From contig NZ_JAIBKA010000008.1 in assembly GCF_022603395.1 (NCBI RefSeq), positions 186,001 to 250,000 on the forward strand: DNA of 64,000 bases. Reading direction: 5' to 3'. Below the pieces are notes generated by a model. It did no database searches and had not been told where the DNA came from. It saw nothing but the letters and a program-made list of their open reading frames with translations. This document shows, in pieces, positions 51,059-59,850 of the stretch. The position numbers and the translations under genes were made by a program. This DNA comes from Desulfoferrobacter suflitae (GTDB lineage: Bacteria > Desulfobacterota > Syntrophobacteria > Syntrophobacterales > Syntrophobacteraceae). Numbering within the stretch: the first letter of the stretch is position 1; each line of letters opens with the position of its first letter.

Positions 51059-51132
51059 GGTTGGGTTGAGTCACGCCTTTCGTGTGACGAAATCCAATGC
51101 CTATTGTGCTGGGTTCGTACCTCAACCCAGCC
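51059..51132. repeat. Imperfect palindromic intergenic element
   Basis: GGTTGGGTTGAG (51059-51070) is inverted as CTCAACCCAGCC (51121-51132), with an inner hairpin GTCAC/GTGAC. The TTGGGT/ACCCA arms resemble the repeats at 18521-18591. The rest of the 505-base gap 50993-51497 is AT-richer and contains only possible promoters (TTGATT at 51214 with TAGAAT at 51238; TTGCCA at 51430 with TAACAA at 51452). Confidence 0.5.
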
Positions 51133-51497
51133 CGCTTGGAAGCCCAAATCATTTTCTTGAACAGTATATTATTTCCTGAACGGACTGTATTTGCACATAA
51201 AAACAGGCTCTTGTTGATTTTTTAAAGACTTCCTCAGTAGAATATGAACAGTTGGTTTTTTATGTTCGTTTCACTAAATTAAACTTGCTTTTGCAGGTTC
51301 CCTGGAGTAGCATTTTCAGTCGTAAGGCAGTCATCATAAAAAAATTGTGCAAGGTGGTCAGATCGCTCAAAAACTGGATATTTGGTGGAAGGGGGTGAGA
51401 GGCAAAAGGGTAATCGTTCATCTTTGTTGTTGCCACTTCTAACTGTGTATCTAACAATTACGTCTTAAGCCAGCAGGCCTCAAAGGAGGAAAGAGCA

Positions 51498-51740
51498 ATG
51501 AAGAGAATATTAGCATTGTTATGTGTGGTAGCATTGAGTTTTACTATGATCGCAGGTTGCGCCTGCACCCCCAAGGAATGCCCGCAACCATGCATGGATG
51601 CCATCGATGCCCTCAGGAACCAGCCGTGCGATGCGAGCGCCTGTGAAGCAGCCGCTCAGCGCGCTGAAGCCGCTGCCGCCAGAGCTGAAGCCGCAGCTGA
51701 TAAAGCCGAATCTATTTTTATGCAACACATGAAGAAGTAG
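51498..51740 (+). CDS. Small Ala-rich lipoprotein
   Basis: 80 residues with AAGGAGGAAAGAG before the ATG. Signal peptide MKRILALLCVVALSFTMIAGC with lipobox IAGC. The short mature part has Cys residues (CACTPKECPQPC, CDASAC), then an Ala/Glu/Arg heptad helix (EAAAQRAEAAAARAEAAADKAES). It resembles small Lpp-like outer-membrane lipoproteins in design, though without the C-terminal Arg/Lys motif in standard form. A strong terminator follows, so it is monocistronic and probably highly expressed. Confidence 0.85.
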   Translation: MKRILALLCVVALSFTMIAGCACTPKECPQPCMDAIDALRNQPCDASACEAAAQRAEAAAARAEAAADKAESIFMQHMKK

Positions 51741-51764
51741 TCATTCAAGCTTTCCTATTTCCTT

Positions 51765-51808
51765 AAAAGAAAGCCCGGTCGGTTGTTGCCGACCGGGCTT
51801 TCTTTTTT
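51765..51808 (+). terminator. Strong intrinsic terminator
   Basis: An 18-bp stem (51765-51782 with 51789-51806, core AGCCCGGTCGG / CCGACCGGGCT) followed by T residues. It ends the small lipoprotein gene on the plus strand, and the A-run on the other side would also stop the convergent mla operon. Confidence 0.93.
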
Positions 51809-51825
51809 GCCTTGCCAGCCTCAGA

Positions 51826-52284
51826 TTACTGGCTCTCAGATTTATCCATACTGCCGAAAACGAATTGTCCGATGAGACCTTCGATATCCAGGGGCGGCTG
51901 GGTATCCCTTATGGAGCCTCCCGGCTTGATAAATTCTTCCGACGCTCCAGGGCTTATACTGACATACTTTTCACCGATTATACCACTCGTTTTAATGCTG
52001 GCTATCACGTCTTCGGACAGTTGTACTGCATCTTGAATTTCAAGGGTTATTCGTGCCTGATCATCGACCAATTTTATAGTTTTCACCTGTCCGATCTCAA
52101 CTCCAGCCATGGTCACAGGCGCTCTCGTTTTCAACGTGCCAACGGTGGCAAAATCAGCGTATACATCGTAGCTGGACGCTCCCCAGAGACTCACCTTGCC
52201 CAGGTTGAAGGATAAATAGGCCAGGCACCCAAAACCCACAATCAGAAAAAAACCGACACCAAGCTCCAATCCTCTTCTCTCCAT
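51826..52284 (-). CDS. mlaD: MlaD-like MCE-domain protein
   Basis: 152 residues. One N-terminal membrane helix (LGVGFFLIVGFGCLAYLSFNLG) precedes a periplasmic MCE domain (VYADFATVGTLKTRAPVTMAGVEIGQVKTIKLVDDQARITLEIQDAVQLSEDVIASIKTSGIIGEKYVSISPG, residues 41-112). MCE hexamers form the lipid conduit of the Mla phospholipid transporter between inner and outer membranes. It is last in the operon after the permease gene (15-base gap). Its length equals that of E. coli-type MlaD, slightly shortened at the C-terminus. Confidence 0.92.
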   Translation of the reverse strand: MERRGLELGVGFFLIVGFGCLAYLSFNLGKVSLWGASSYDVYADFATVGTLKTRAPVTMAGVEIGQVKTIKLVDDQARITLEIQDAVQLSEDVIASIKTSGIIGEKYVSISPGASEEFIKPGGSIRDTQPPLDIEGLIGQFVFGSMDKSESQ

Positions 52285-52299
52285 AACCCATTCCTTTGA

Positions 52300-53085
52300 T
52301 TAAGTCATAATAGAAGTAACCATATAATCGCACAACAGTATTGCGATAGAAGAGAGTACAACCGCTTTGGTGGTCGCCCGGCTCACCTGCTCGGGACCAA
52401 AATTGCCTTCATCCAAACCAGTGTAATAACCCTTATAGGTGCAGATCCAGATCATCAGGACAGAAAAGCAGAGGGACTTGACAATCCCCATGTAGACATC
52501 CTCCCACAGCACACTGCTCTGAACACTGTTCATGTAGACCCCCGGGTTGAGCCCGAACAGACCCACACCGACCAGATAGCCGCCGAAAATGCCGACCACG
52601 TCACAGTAGGCGGTGAGCAAGGGGAAGGCAATCAAGCTGGCGATGAGCTTGGGCGTAACCAGGTAAGCGTAGGGATCGATGGCCATACACTCGAGGGCAT
52701 CGATTTGCTCATCGATGCGCATGATTCCAATTTCGGCACACATGGCAGAGCCCGCCCGGCCGGTCACCATCAGCCCCGTGAGCACCGGGCCCAACTCCCT
52801 TATGAGGCTGAGTGCAACCGCAGCTCCCAGCACACTCTCCGAACCGAATTTTGACAGCGTGTAGTGTCCCTGTAGGCCGAGCACCATACCCGTCGAGATT
52901 GCGGTGAATCCGATCACAAAGAATGATTTTGTTCCGACAAACTCGATTTGCTTGACAACCGGCCAGAATTTTCCGGGCGGCCTTATCAGCCCGCGCAGCA
53001 TGAACCAAAAGTATACCCCCAGGCGCCCCAAATTTTCTATGCCGTCCAAAGCCGCAGCGCCCAGCATCCGAACAAAGCGGAGCAT
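52300..53085 (-). CDS. mlaE: MlaE permease of the phospholipid ABC transporter
   Basis: 261 residues from MLRFVRMLGAAALDGIENLG; AAGGAGAATCCT lies before this ATG, and the in-frame extension to 53139 has no support. Five to six membrane helices. MlaE blocks seen: FVGTKSFFVIGFTAISTGMVLGLQGHYTL, ELGPVLTGLMVTGRAGSAMCAEIGIMRIDEQIDALECMAIDPYAYLVTPKLIA and GVYMNSVQSSVLWEDVYMGIVKS. It forms the inner-membrane dimer with MlaF and MlaD. Confidence 0.95.
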   Translation of the reverse strand: MLRFVRMLGAAALDGIENLGRLGVYFWFMLRGLIRPPGKFWPVVKQIEFVGTKSFFVIGFTAISTGMVLGLQGHYTLSKFGSESVLGAAVALSLIRELGPVLTGLMVTGRAGSAMCAEIGIMRIDEQIDALECMAIDPYAYLVTPKLIASLIAFPLLTAYCDVVGIFGGYLVGVGLFGLNPGVYMNSVQSSVLWEDVYMGIVKSLCFSVLMIWICTYKGYYTGLDEGNFGPEQVSRATTKAVVLSSIAILLCDYMVTSIMT

Positions 53086-53147
53086 AGGATTCTCCTTGTG
53101 TTGTTCCCTTTCAACTGAATCTGTTCTCTCCATGACCACGGCCGCTG

Positions 53148-53954
53148 TCAGAGCTGTCGGAGCTTTCTTCCCACCAGAGCCTTAATGTAGGCCTCGGTAT
53201 CCTCGTGTTTTTGGTCCGCTTGCCTTTGCAGGAACTGCACCACTCTCTCGTCCTGACTGGACTGGATATTTTCCGGGCTCCCGGCGGCCAGCAATCTGCC
53301 TTTATCCAACACAACGATTTGATCTGCGATGTGGAGGGCACTTTCCAGTTCGTGGGTCACCACAATAATGGTCATCCCGAGCGTGTCCCTGAGTTCCAGA
53401 ATCAAATTATCCAGTCCCGCAGCCGTAATCGGGTCCAGGCCCGAAGACGGCTCATCCACGAACAGGATTTCCGGATCCATCGCCATGGCTCTAGCCAATC
53501 CCGCCCGCTTTTGCATACCGCCGCTGAGTTGCGACGGCATGTAGTCGCAATATTCCGACAAGCCCACCTGGTGGAGCTTGATGGTGGCAATGATGCGTAT
53601 AGTTTCCCTGGACAACTTGCTGTGCACGCGCAGCGGCACAGAGACATTGTCTGCCACCGACATTGAGTTGAACAGTGCTCCGCTCTGAAACAATACTCCA
53701 ATTCGGCTGCGATACTGGTTCATCCGCGCTTCATTGAAGCCGCCCATGTCCTCGCCATCCACCAGCAACCGCCCGGGGGGACTGGGCTTCAAACCTATCA
53801 AATGCCGCAACAGAGTGGTCTTGCCGCACCCGCTGACCCCCATGATCACCGTAATGCGGTTGGCGGGTATGGCAAAATGAATGTCGAAAAGAACGTGCCG
53901 ATTTCCATAGTAGCTGTTCAAGCCACGAATATCGATGACATTTGAATGCCTCAT
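53148..53954 (-). CDS. mlaF: MlaF ATPase of the phospholipid ABC transporter
   Basis: 268 residues. Walker A MGVSGCGKTT, Q-loop GVLFQSGALFNSMSVADNVSVPL (typical MlaF), signature QLSGGMQKRAGLARAMA, Walker B ILFVDEPSSGLDPITA and H-loop VTHE are complete. The extended C-terminus (residues about 235-268) can contact a neighbouring subunit. It drives lipid movement across the envelope; direction is debated for this family. It starts 3 bases after the mlaB-like stop and precedes mlaE by 62 bases. Confidence 0.95.
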   Translation of the reverse strand: MRHSNVIDIRGLNSYYGNRHVLFDIHFAIPANRITVIMGVSGCGKTTLLRHLIGLKPSPPGRLLVDGEDMGGFNEARMNQYRSRIGVLFQSGALFNSMSVADNVSVPLRVHSKLSRETIRIIATIKLHQVGLSEYCDYMPSQLSGGMQKRAGLARAMAMDPEILFVDEPSSGLDPITAAGLDNLILELRDTLGMTIIVVTHELESALHIADQIVVLDKGRLLAAGSPENIQSSQDERVVQFLQRQADQKHEDTEAYIKALVGRKLRQL

Positions 53955-53957
53955 ACT

Positions 53958-54308
53958 CTAGCTCCCACCGCTGGTAGAGTGCTCCACGTCAAACGCCGAA
54001 TCCAGCCGCGACAGGCGAATCATCTTGACGGCATTCTCATTCAACCCGGTCAGTCTCAGTTTGCCCCCTTTGCCGGCCAAGGTTCGCAACACCTCCACCA
54101 TCAATGCGATGCCGGCCGTGTCCAGTTTAGACAGCCGAGAAAGATCCATTTCCATCACTTCGACTTGCTCCTGCCTGGCTAAACTCAAAATTCCCCTGCG
54201 GACCTTGGGAACACTCCAACGATTGAGCAGACCTTCCAATTGCACCACAATTTTGTTGGGTTCCAAGCGCTGGCTCGTAAAATTCACTTCCGATCCTCCA
54301 TTGCTCAC
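53958..54308 (-). CDS. mlaB: MlaB-like STAS-domain protein
   Basis: 116 residues with GGTGAGC upstream. A STAS fold: KIVVQLEGLLNRWSVPKVRRGIL, VEVMEMDLSRLSKLDTAGIALMVEVLRTL (with the conserved D-T/S-A-G turn) and KLRLTGLNENAVKMIRLSRLDSAFDV. MlaB binds and activates MlaF. It is first in the leftward order mlaB-F-E-D; mlaC and mlaA are not in this window. The 242-base upstream gap (54309-54550) contains no convincing gene or promoter. Confidence 0.85.
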   Translation of the reverse strand: MSNGGSEVNFTSQRLEPNKIVVQLEGLLNRWSVPKVRRGILSLARQEQVEVMEMDLSRLSKLDTAGIALMVEVLRTLAGKGGKLRLTGLNENAVKMIRLSRLDSAFDVEHSTSGGS

Positions 54309-54550
54309 CTGATGGAGTCATGAGTTTTGTGCAATCCGCAACGATGAGCAGCGATCATCATGCCCACTGGCACATCCTTTGACCAACTCGCGCACCACCT
54401 TGAAACACTCCCCGACTATTCGAGTCAAAGCTCATTGGGAGTTAAGCCTTATCTTGACCAGCTGATGATAAACTCACTATACTCCATTTTGCAACAATGG
54501 GATGAAAACGGACCGCAATTGAGAATGACCCTTTACCTCAAGGAGCGAAT

Positions 54551-55072
54551 ATGGCGCTGGACTCCCCATCGCAGGTACTTGCGGCAATCCAGGAAAGACG
54601 CAGTATACGTCATTTTCTGGATGCGCCGGTGGATCGCAAATTGATCATGCAAGCGTTGCATGCCGCCTCCTGGGCTCCCTCGGGATTGAACAATCAGCCC
54701 TGGCGTTTTGCGTTGATATGGGAAGACGATCTCAAGCAGAAACTCGCCGGTCTGACGCGTTATTCGTCAACCCTGCAGGGAGCTGCTGTGCTGGTGCTGG
54801 TTTTCCTCGACCGGGAAAGCTCATACGACTACGTGAAGGATTGCCAGGCGATAGGTGCATGTATTCAAAATCTACTCCTGACGGTGCACGCACAGGAACT
54901 GGGAGCCGTGTGGATTGGCGAAATACTCAAGAATAAGGAAAAAATCCTCAAGATGATGGGGCTCCCCGACCGACTGGAGCTCATGGCGGTGGTGGCGGTC
55001 GGCCATCCGGTCCACCGCAACCAGAGCTCCCATCGCCGCCCGCTGGAAGAATTGATCGTTGCCGAAAGATAG
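54551..55072 (+). CDS. Nitroreductase-family FMN oxidoreductase
   Basis: 173 residues; AAGGAGCG before the ATG. Family marks: AIQERRSIRHFLDAPVDRKLIMQALHAASWAPSGLNNQPWRFALIW (FMN phosphate site RRSIR and PSGxNxQPW, residues 13-58) and ELGAVWIGEIL...GLPDRLELMAVVAVGHP near the C-terminus. A homodimer using NAD(P)H to reduce nitro compounds, quinones or other flavin substrates. It is slightly short for the family. An MBL hydrolase gene follows 8 bases later, in the same transcript. Confidence 0.88.
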   Translation: MALDSPSQVLAAIQERRSIRHFLDAPVDRKLIMQALHAASWAPSGLNNQPWRFALIWEDDLKQKLAGLTRYSSTLQGAAVLVLVFLDRESSYDYVKDCQAIGACIQNLLLTVHAQELGAVWIGEILKNKEKILKMMGLPDRLELMAVVAVGHPVHRNQSSHRRPLEELIVAER

Positions 55073-55080
55073 GATTGCTG

Positions 55081-55731
55081 ATGACTGCAAAGAACAGCTT
55101 CATACTGGAACGCTATTGCGTAGGGATGCTGCAGACCAATTGTTATTTGGTGGCAGACACCGATACAAGAGAATCCGTAGTAATCGACCCCGGCGGTAAC
55201 AGTGCCGAAATCGCCGCGAGAATAAAAGAGCTGCACCTTAACCTTGCAGCAATTCTCAACACCCATGCTCATTTTGACCACATCATGGAAGCGTGGTCTT
55301 TAAAGCAATCCGCCGGGGGAGAGATTTACCTCCATCGTGCCGAGGAGCCTTTGATTTTGGACCGCACGGTAGGGCTGGGGGCAGTTCCGTCCGCAATTGC
55401 CGGCGCCTCGGCAAAAACCATCGACCGTTGGCTCAAGGAGGGAGATAAGCTCGAGTTCGGCTGCATCGAGCTTGACGTGCTGGAGACTCCCGGCCACAGC
55501 CCGGGTCACGTGTCCTTCTATTTGCCTAAACAAAAGGTGATCTTTGTGGGTGACACGCTTTTCGCCGGTTCCATAGGTCGAACCGATTTCCTCGGCGGAT
55601 CGTTCGAGCAGTTGATCCGCTCGGTACGCGCAAAAATCTTCCCCCTGGATGACGCAACCCTGGTTTACCCCGGTCATGGGCCCGAAACGACGGTCGGCCG
55701 GGAAAAAAATGCGAATCCCTTTTTTGCTTAA
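55081..55731 (+). CDS. Metallo-beta-lactamase-fold hydrolase (glyoxalase II-like)
   Basis: 216 residues from MTAKNSFILERYCVGMLQTNCYLVAD, AGGA upstream. Metal motif THAHFDH near residues 63-69, then TPGHSPGHVSFYL with the third His near 141, GDTLFAGSIGRTDF with the bridging Asp near 160, and VYPGHGPETTVGREK near 197. The short length without a C-terminal helical domain matches YcbL-type glyoxalase II relatives, which hydrolyse thioesters. It is 8 bases after the nitroreductase. Confidence 0.88.
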   Translation: MTAKNSFILERYCVGMLQTNCYLVADTDTRESVVIDPGGNSAEIAARIKELHLNLAAILNTHAHFDHIMEAWSLKQSAGGEIYLHRAEEPLILDRTVGLGAVPSAIAGASAKTIDRWLKEGDKLEFGCIELDVLETPGHSPGHVSFYLPKQKVIFVGDTLFAGSIGRTDFLGGSFEQLIRSVRAKIFPLDDATLVYPGHGPETTVGREKNANPFFA

Positions 55732-55858
55732 ATGCGGAATGTGGATCTGCAGCAACAAACCGGTCCACGAGAACGGCGGCATGCCTCTACCAGGCCGATA
55801 GGGGTTAAAGACGGTGCGCCACTGCATGACAAAGTCCATTCTACGGGAGAAGCATTCA

Positions 55859-56353
55859 ATGCAAGCAATGTTTCCGCTCTTTCACCGGGCCTGCCTGGCC
55901 CGCCTCCTGACCCTTGCAAGTGCACTGATTTTGTGCAGTTGCGCAAGTCTGTCTGCTCCTCCCCAAAATCCCATTACCTCGTCCCCGCCGGCTACCGCTG
56001 CCGCTGCACCGGCCGCCTCGCCCGCGCTCTTCCATGAGTTCCCGGATATTCCCGTCCCCGCCGAACTGACCCCACTGCACGACGACTCATACATCTACCG
56101 GGAGGGAGACGTCAGGGCCGGGGTACTCATCCTCCGGGGAAGAGTGGATGTCGGCTCTCTCATCCGATTTTTTCAGGTGGGATTACCGCGCCAGGGCTGG
56201 GTTCCCAAAGGAGGCATGCGCTATCGTCGCTCGGTGCTGCTGTTCGAAAAGCCGGACAAGAGTTGCGTGATCGATATCTATGAAAAACTTTTCTATACCT
56301 ATGCCGAAATCTACGTAGTTCCGGCAGCTGGAAATGTTAACGGGCAGGGATGA
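55859..56353 (+). CDS. Hypothetical lipoprotein, DUF-type
   Basis: 164 residues from MQAMFPLFHRACLARLL, GGGAGAAG upstream. The signal peptide ends in LILCSC, so it should be lipidated. A Pro/Ala-rich spacer (residues 30-55) leads to a compact domain of about 100 residues (LFHEFPDIPVPAELTPLHDDSYIYREGDVRAGVLILRGRVDVGSLIRFFQVGLPRQGWVPKGGMRYRRSVLLFEKPDKSCVIDIYE). This pattern is common in Desulfobacterota envelope lipoproteins of unknown role. Its stop overlaps the CoaBC ATG (ATGA). Confidence 0.75.
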   Translation: MQAMFPLFHRACLARLLTLASALILCSCASLSAPPQNPITSSPPATAAAAPAASPALFHEFPDIPVPAELTPLHDDSYIYREGDVRAGVLILRGRVDVGSLIRFFQVGLPRQGWVPKGGMRYRRSVLLFEKPDKSCVIDIYEKLFYTYAEIYVVPAAGNVNGQG

Positions 56354-57573
56354 TTTATCTGGGGCAGTCTATGGCGTTGAAGGGCAAATCCATACTTTTG
56401 GGAGTGAGCGGCGGTATCGCCGCTTACAAATCGGCCGAACTGGTCAGGCTTTTTACCAAAGCGGGCGCCACTGTGCAGGTGGTGATGACAGCAAACGCGC
56501 GGCAATTTATCACCCCGCTGACTCTCCAGGTGCTGTCCGGGCAACCGGTCTGCACCAATCTGTTCGATCTCGAATTCGAGTCACAAATCGGCCATATCCA
56601 GGTGGCTCGTGCAGCCCATCTGGCGGTGTTGGCTCCGGCTACCGCCAATCTGATTGCCAAGCTTGCGGCAGGAATTGCAGACGATTACCTCACCACTGTA
56701 TTGCTCGCCACCACCGCTCCCGTTCTGGTGTGCCCCGCCATGAATACGAAAATGTATGAGAATTTGGCGACACAGAAAAACCTGGAGACTCTCCGCACTT
56801 ATGGGCACCACATTGTAGAGCCGTCGGAGGGAACCCTTGCCTGCAAAGAGGAAGGAACCGGGCGCCTTGCGGAACTCCCGGAAATTCTGGAGGTCGCCGG
56901 GCGGATCCTCACCCCCGCGACCCTTAAGGGAAAGCAGGTTCTGGTGAGCTCGGGCCCGACCTGGGAAAGGTTCGATCCGGTGCGCTTCATCAGCAACCCT
57001 TCCAGTGGAAAGATGGGCTATGCCATTGCACAAGTCGCGGCCAGGCGCTCGGCAAAGGTTCACCTGGTCAGCGGACCGGTTTCCATCCCCGCCCCCCGCG
57101 GAACAACGCTGCACCGGGTAACCAGCGCCATGGAAATGCACGACCTGATAACCCGGCTGGCTCCGCAAATGGATGTGATTGTCATGGCCGCTGCCGTCAG
57201 TGATTACCGTCCCGCCCAAATGCTGCCGCAGAAAGCCAAAAAAGTCGGCAGCGATTTAACCATCACCCTGCAGAACAATCCGGACATCCTGGCCCAGCTG
57301 GGACGATCGAAACCGCAAGCAAAACAACAGATTCTTGTTGGCTTCGCCGCTGAGACGGAAAATCTCATTGAAAATGCCACCAGCAAACTGAAAGCCAAGA
57401 ATCTCGATTTCATTGTTGCCAACAATCTTACCCAGTCCGGCTCGGGTTTTGGCTGTGACACCAACCAGGTGAGGATCATTGACCGCAGTGGCGATTCTAC
57501 GGAATTGCCTTGCCTGCTGAAAGAAGAAGTTGCGGAACGAATTTGGGACCGCATCGAGCGGCTTTTTCAATGA
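56350..57573 (+). CDS. coaBC: Bifunctional phosphopantothenoylcysteine decarboxylase/phosphopantothenate-cysteine ligase
   Basis: 407 residues; the ATG at 56350 overlaps the previous stop, and a second ATG at 56371 is possible. It condenses phosphopantothenate with cysteine and decarboxylates the product for CoA synthesis. CoaC half (1-190): [18 protein letters not shown] (FMN), [17 protein letters not shown], and [10 protein letters not shown] as the PxMNxxM substrate motif. CoaB half (about 195-407): [31 protein letters not shown] (nucleotide site) and [19 protein letters not shown]. The cysteine substrate links it to the cysteine synthase fusion upstream in theme only. Confidence 0.95.
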   Translation: MIYLGQSMALKGKSILLGVSGGIAAYKSAELVRLFTKAGATVQVVMTANARQFITPLTLQVLSGQPVCTNLFDLEFESQIGHIQVARAAHLAVLAPATANLIAKLAAGIADDYLTTVLLATTAPVLVCPAMNTKMYENLATQKNLETLRTYGHHIVEPSEGTLACKEEGTGRLAELPEILEVAGRILTPATLKGKQVLVSSGPTWERFDPVRFISNPSSGKMGYAIAQVAARRSAKVHLVSGPVSIPAPRGTTLHRVTSAMEMHDLITRLAPQMDVIVMAAAVSDYRPAQMLPQKAKKVGSDLTITLQNNPDILAQLGRSKPQAKQQILVGFAAETENLIENATSKLKAKNLDFIVANNLTQSGSGFGCDTNQVRIIDRSGDSTELPCLLKEEVAERIWDRIERLFQ

Positions 57574-57673
57574 CAAGATCCCGCCGGAAACCGCGCGGCG
57601 CCGTTACACTAAACCTGCATGTGTGCACACAGACCCATGAGCACTCAGAAGCGCGCACTCCTTTGGGTCGGCA

Positions 57674-58429
57674 ATGCAAGAGAATGCCATGGACGTAGAC
57701 AATTCATTGCAACAGGAAATCCGTTCCCATCTCGCAAGATTGCGTTGGTATTTGACCGGCCTTTACCGGGGAGGCATGGAGCATTGGCCGGCAAGGACCG
57801 AAGCCGCCGATGCACGACGGCAGGCGAGGGATGATTCCCCGCAACCCGCGTTGCCTGAGAACCCACCGCAGAACCCGGCGGCGATCCTCTCCGACATTCA
57901 ACAAGAGCTGGGAGACTGCAAGCGCTGCCGACTGCATGCCACGCGCAGTCGCATTGTGTTTGGCGAGGGCTCGCCTGCAGCTCGAGTCGTGTTCGTTGGA
58001 GAGGGACCCGGGTACGAAGAAGACCAGCAAGGACTGCCTTTTGTGGGCAGGGCGGGAAAACTTCTCGATAAGATGTTGAGAGCTTTGGGAGAGACCAGGC
58101 AGGACGTTTACATCTGCAACGTGGTCAAGTGTCGACCTCCCAACAACCGCACACCCAACAACGATGAAGTCGAGGTCTGCATGCCTTTCCTCATAAGACA
58201 GATCGAGACCATCCGGCCCAGGGTGATATGTGCCCTGGGTGCGTGTGCAGCGCACAATTTGCTGGGCGTGTCTAAACCCGTTTCACAGCTCAGAGGCAAG
58301 ATCCACTACTGGCGCGGGATCCCACTGGTGCCAACCTTTCATCCTGCCTATCTGCTCAGGAATCCTTCCCAGAAATCGGCAGCGTGGCAGGATTTGCTGG
58401 AAATCCAGCGACTCGCAAGAAGCGGATAG
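57674..58429 (+). CDS. Type-4 uracil-DNA glycosylase with 4Fe-4S cluster
   Basis: 251 residues (start may be the second Met at 57689). The N-terminal 65 residues are variable and proline-rich. The catalytic domain has GEGPGYEEDQQGLPFVGRAGKLLDKML (motif A, near 110-136), NVVKCRPPNNRTP and FHPAYLLRNPS (motif B). Cys82, Cys85, Cys153 and Cys169 have the spacing of the four cluster ligands of family-4 UDGs. It removes uracil from DNA after cytosine deamination. Common in Desulfobacterota and thermophiles. Confidence 0.93.
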   Translation: MQENAMDVDNSLQQEIRSHLARLRWYLTGLYRGGMEHWPARTEAADARRQARDDSPQPALPENPPQNPAAILSDIQQELGDCKRCRLHATRSRIVFGEGSPAARVVFVGEGPGYEEDQQGLPFVGRAGKLLDKMLRALGETRQDVYICNVVKCRPPNNRTPNNDEVEVCMPFLIRQIETIRPRVICALGACAAHNLLGVSKPVSQLRGKIHYWRGIPLVPTFHPAYLLRNPSQKSAAWQDLLEIQRLARSG

Positions 58430-58484
58430 ATGCACCCAACTTTCACCAATGCTACCGCCGGTTTCGCTTTGAGGAGCACAGCAA

Positions 58485-59798
58485 ATGAGATGCACCGGGC
58501 ACTTTAGACAACTGCTTCTATGGATTTTGACGCCGCTCATCCTCAGCGTTTTTCTTCCCGGCAGTGCCTGCAGAGCGGCCACGCACCTCAACATGATTCA
58601 TGTTCAGGACAGCATTAACCCGGGTGTTCAAGATTTTATAGAATCCGCCATCGAACAATCGGAAAGCGATGGGGCCCAATGCCTGATCATCTTTCTCGAC
58701 ACCCCCGGCGGATTGGTGACCTCGATGCGTGGCATCGTGCAGTCCATATTGAACTCCAAGATTCCCGTTATCGTCTACGTCTACCCGAGTGGGGCCCAAG
58801 CCGCTTCCGCCGGAGTTTTTGTCACCGTTGCCGCGGATATCGCCGCCATGGCCCCCGGCACCAACATTGGGGCCGCGCACCCGGTAGCTTCTTCCGGAGA
58901 GGATGTGCCCAAAACGATGAATGAAAAGGTGGTCAACGACATGCTTGCTTTTGCCCGCAGCATTGGCCAGCAACGGGGTCGCAATGAGCAATGGTTGGAA
59001 GATGCGGTTAAGGAAAGTGTTTCGATTACCGCGGAAGAGGCCTTCAAGAATAACGTGATCGATCTGGTGGCCGATGATATTCCCGACTTACTCAAGAAAT
59101 TGGACGGCTGGGAACTGCAGCGGAAAGGCTACAGCGTCACTCTGCATACGCTGGATGCCGAGCAGCGCACTCTTGAGCCCGGTTGGCTGCACCAAATCCT
59201 GCGCGCCATAAGCAACCCCAACATAGCCTATATTCTCCTCATGATAGGACTCGCCGGGCTCTATTTTGAGCTCTCCCAACCGGGGGCGATTCTTCCCGGA
59301 GTTGTCGGCGGCATTGCTCTCATTCTGGCTCTGTACGCACTTCAATCCCTACCCGTGAACTACGCGGGCATTCTGTTGATTTTATTGGCTATCATTTTCT
59401 TTATCCTGGAAATTAAAATAGCTTCTTACGGGATGCTCAGCTTTGCGGGGGTCACCTGTTTGATACTGGGCTCATTGATGCTGTTTCGCACCAGAGGTTA
59501 TGGGGGACAGTTGGATATGTCCGTGTTTATCCCGACGGTTGTGGCCGTGTCGGCATTTTTTGTGGCGATAGCCTCGCTGGCGTTCCGCGCCCAGATGCGC
59601 AAGCCCCAAACCGGCATAGATGCTCTGCAGGGTGAAACCGGAATAGTCAGACAGGACCTCTCCCCCGTGGGCAAAGTCTTTATTGCCGGGGAGCTGTGGA
59701 ACGCCGAAGCGGATGAAGATATTGCCGCGGGCCAAAGGGTGCAGGTGGTTTCAGTGGAGAATTTAAAGTTGAAAGTAAAGCGGATCGATGCTAATTAA
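58485..59798 (+). CDS. NfeD-family membrane serine protease
   Basis: 437 residues. Signal peptide (1-32), ClpP-like protease domain (35-215) with catalytic Ser108 in PSGAQAASAGVFV and Lys148 in MNEKVVNDM, then four membrane helices (about 235-370) and a C-terminal OB-fold (TGIDALQGETGIVRQDLSPVGKVFIAGELWNAEA, 380-437). The long NfeD form is nearly always encoded next to a stomatin-like protein, which it is thought to cleave; that is the case here (52-base gap). It acts at the cytoplasmic membrane with the active site outside. Confidence 0.92.
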   Translation: MRCTGHFRQLLLWILTPLILSVFLPGSACRAATHLNMIHVQDSINPGVQDFIESAIEQSESDGAQCLIIFLDTPGGLVTSMRGIVQSILNSKIPVIVYVYPSGAQAASAGVFVTVAADIAAMAPGTNIGAAHPVASSGEDVPKTMNEKVVNDMLAFARSIGQQRGRNEQWLEDAVKESVSITAEEAFKNNVIDLVADDIPDLLKKLDGWELQRKGYSVTLHTLDAEQRTLEPGWLHQILRAISNPNIAYILLMIGLAGLYFELSQPGAILPGVVGGIALILALYALQSLPVNYAGILLILLAIIFFILEIKIASYGMLSFAGVTCLILGSLMLFRTRGYGGQLDMSVFIPTVVAVSAFFVAIASLAFRAQMRKPQTGIDALQGETGIVRQDLSPVGKVFIAGELWNAEADEDIAAGQRVQVVSVENLKLKVKRIDAN

Positions 59799-59850
59799 GT
59801 CAAGTTGTTTATCCCATTGCGCGGCATATTAGACCCAAAGGAGAGGGGCG

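Noticed and set aside
54368-54383. Possible sigma54 promoter TGGCAC-N5-TTGAC before the nitroreductase
   Set aside because: The essential GC of the -12 element is absent (TTGA instead of TTGC).
54360-54644. 94-codon frame before the nitroreductase
   Set aside because: Overlaps the nitroreductase start and its Shine-Dalgarno, with no support beyond openness of the frame.
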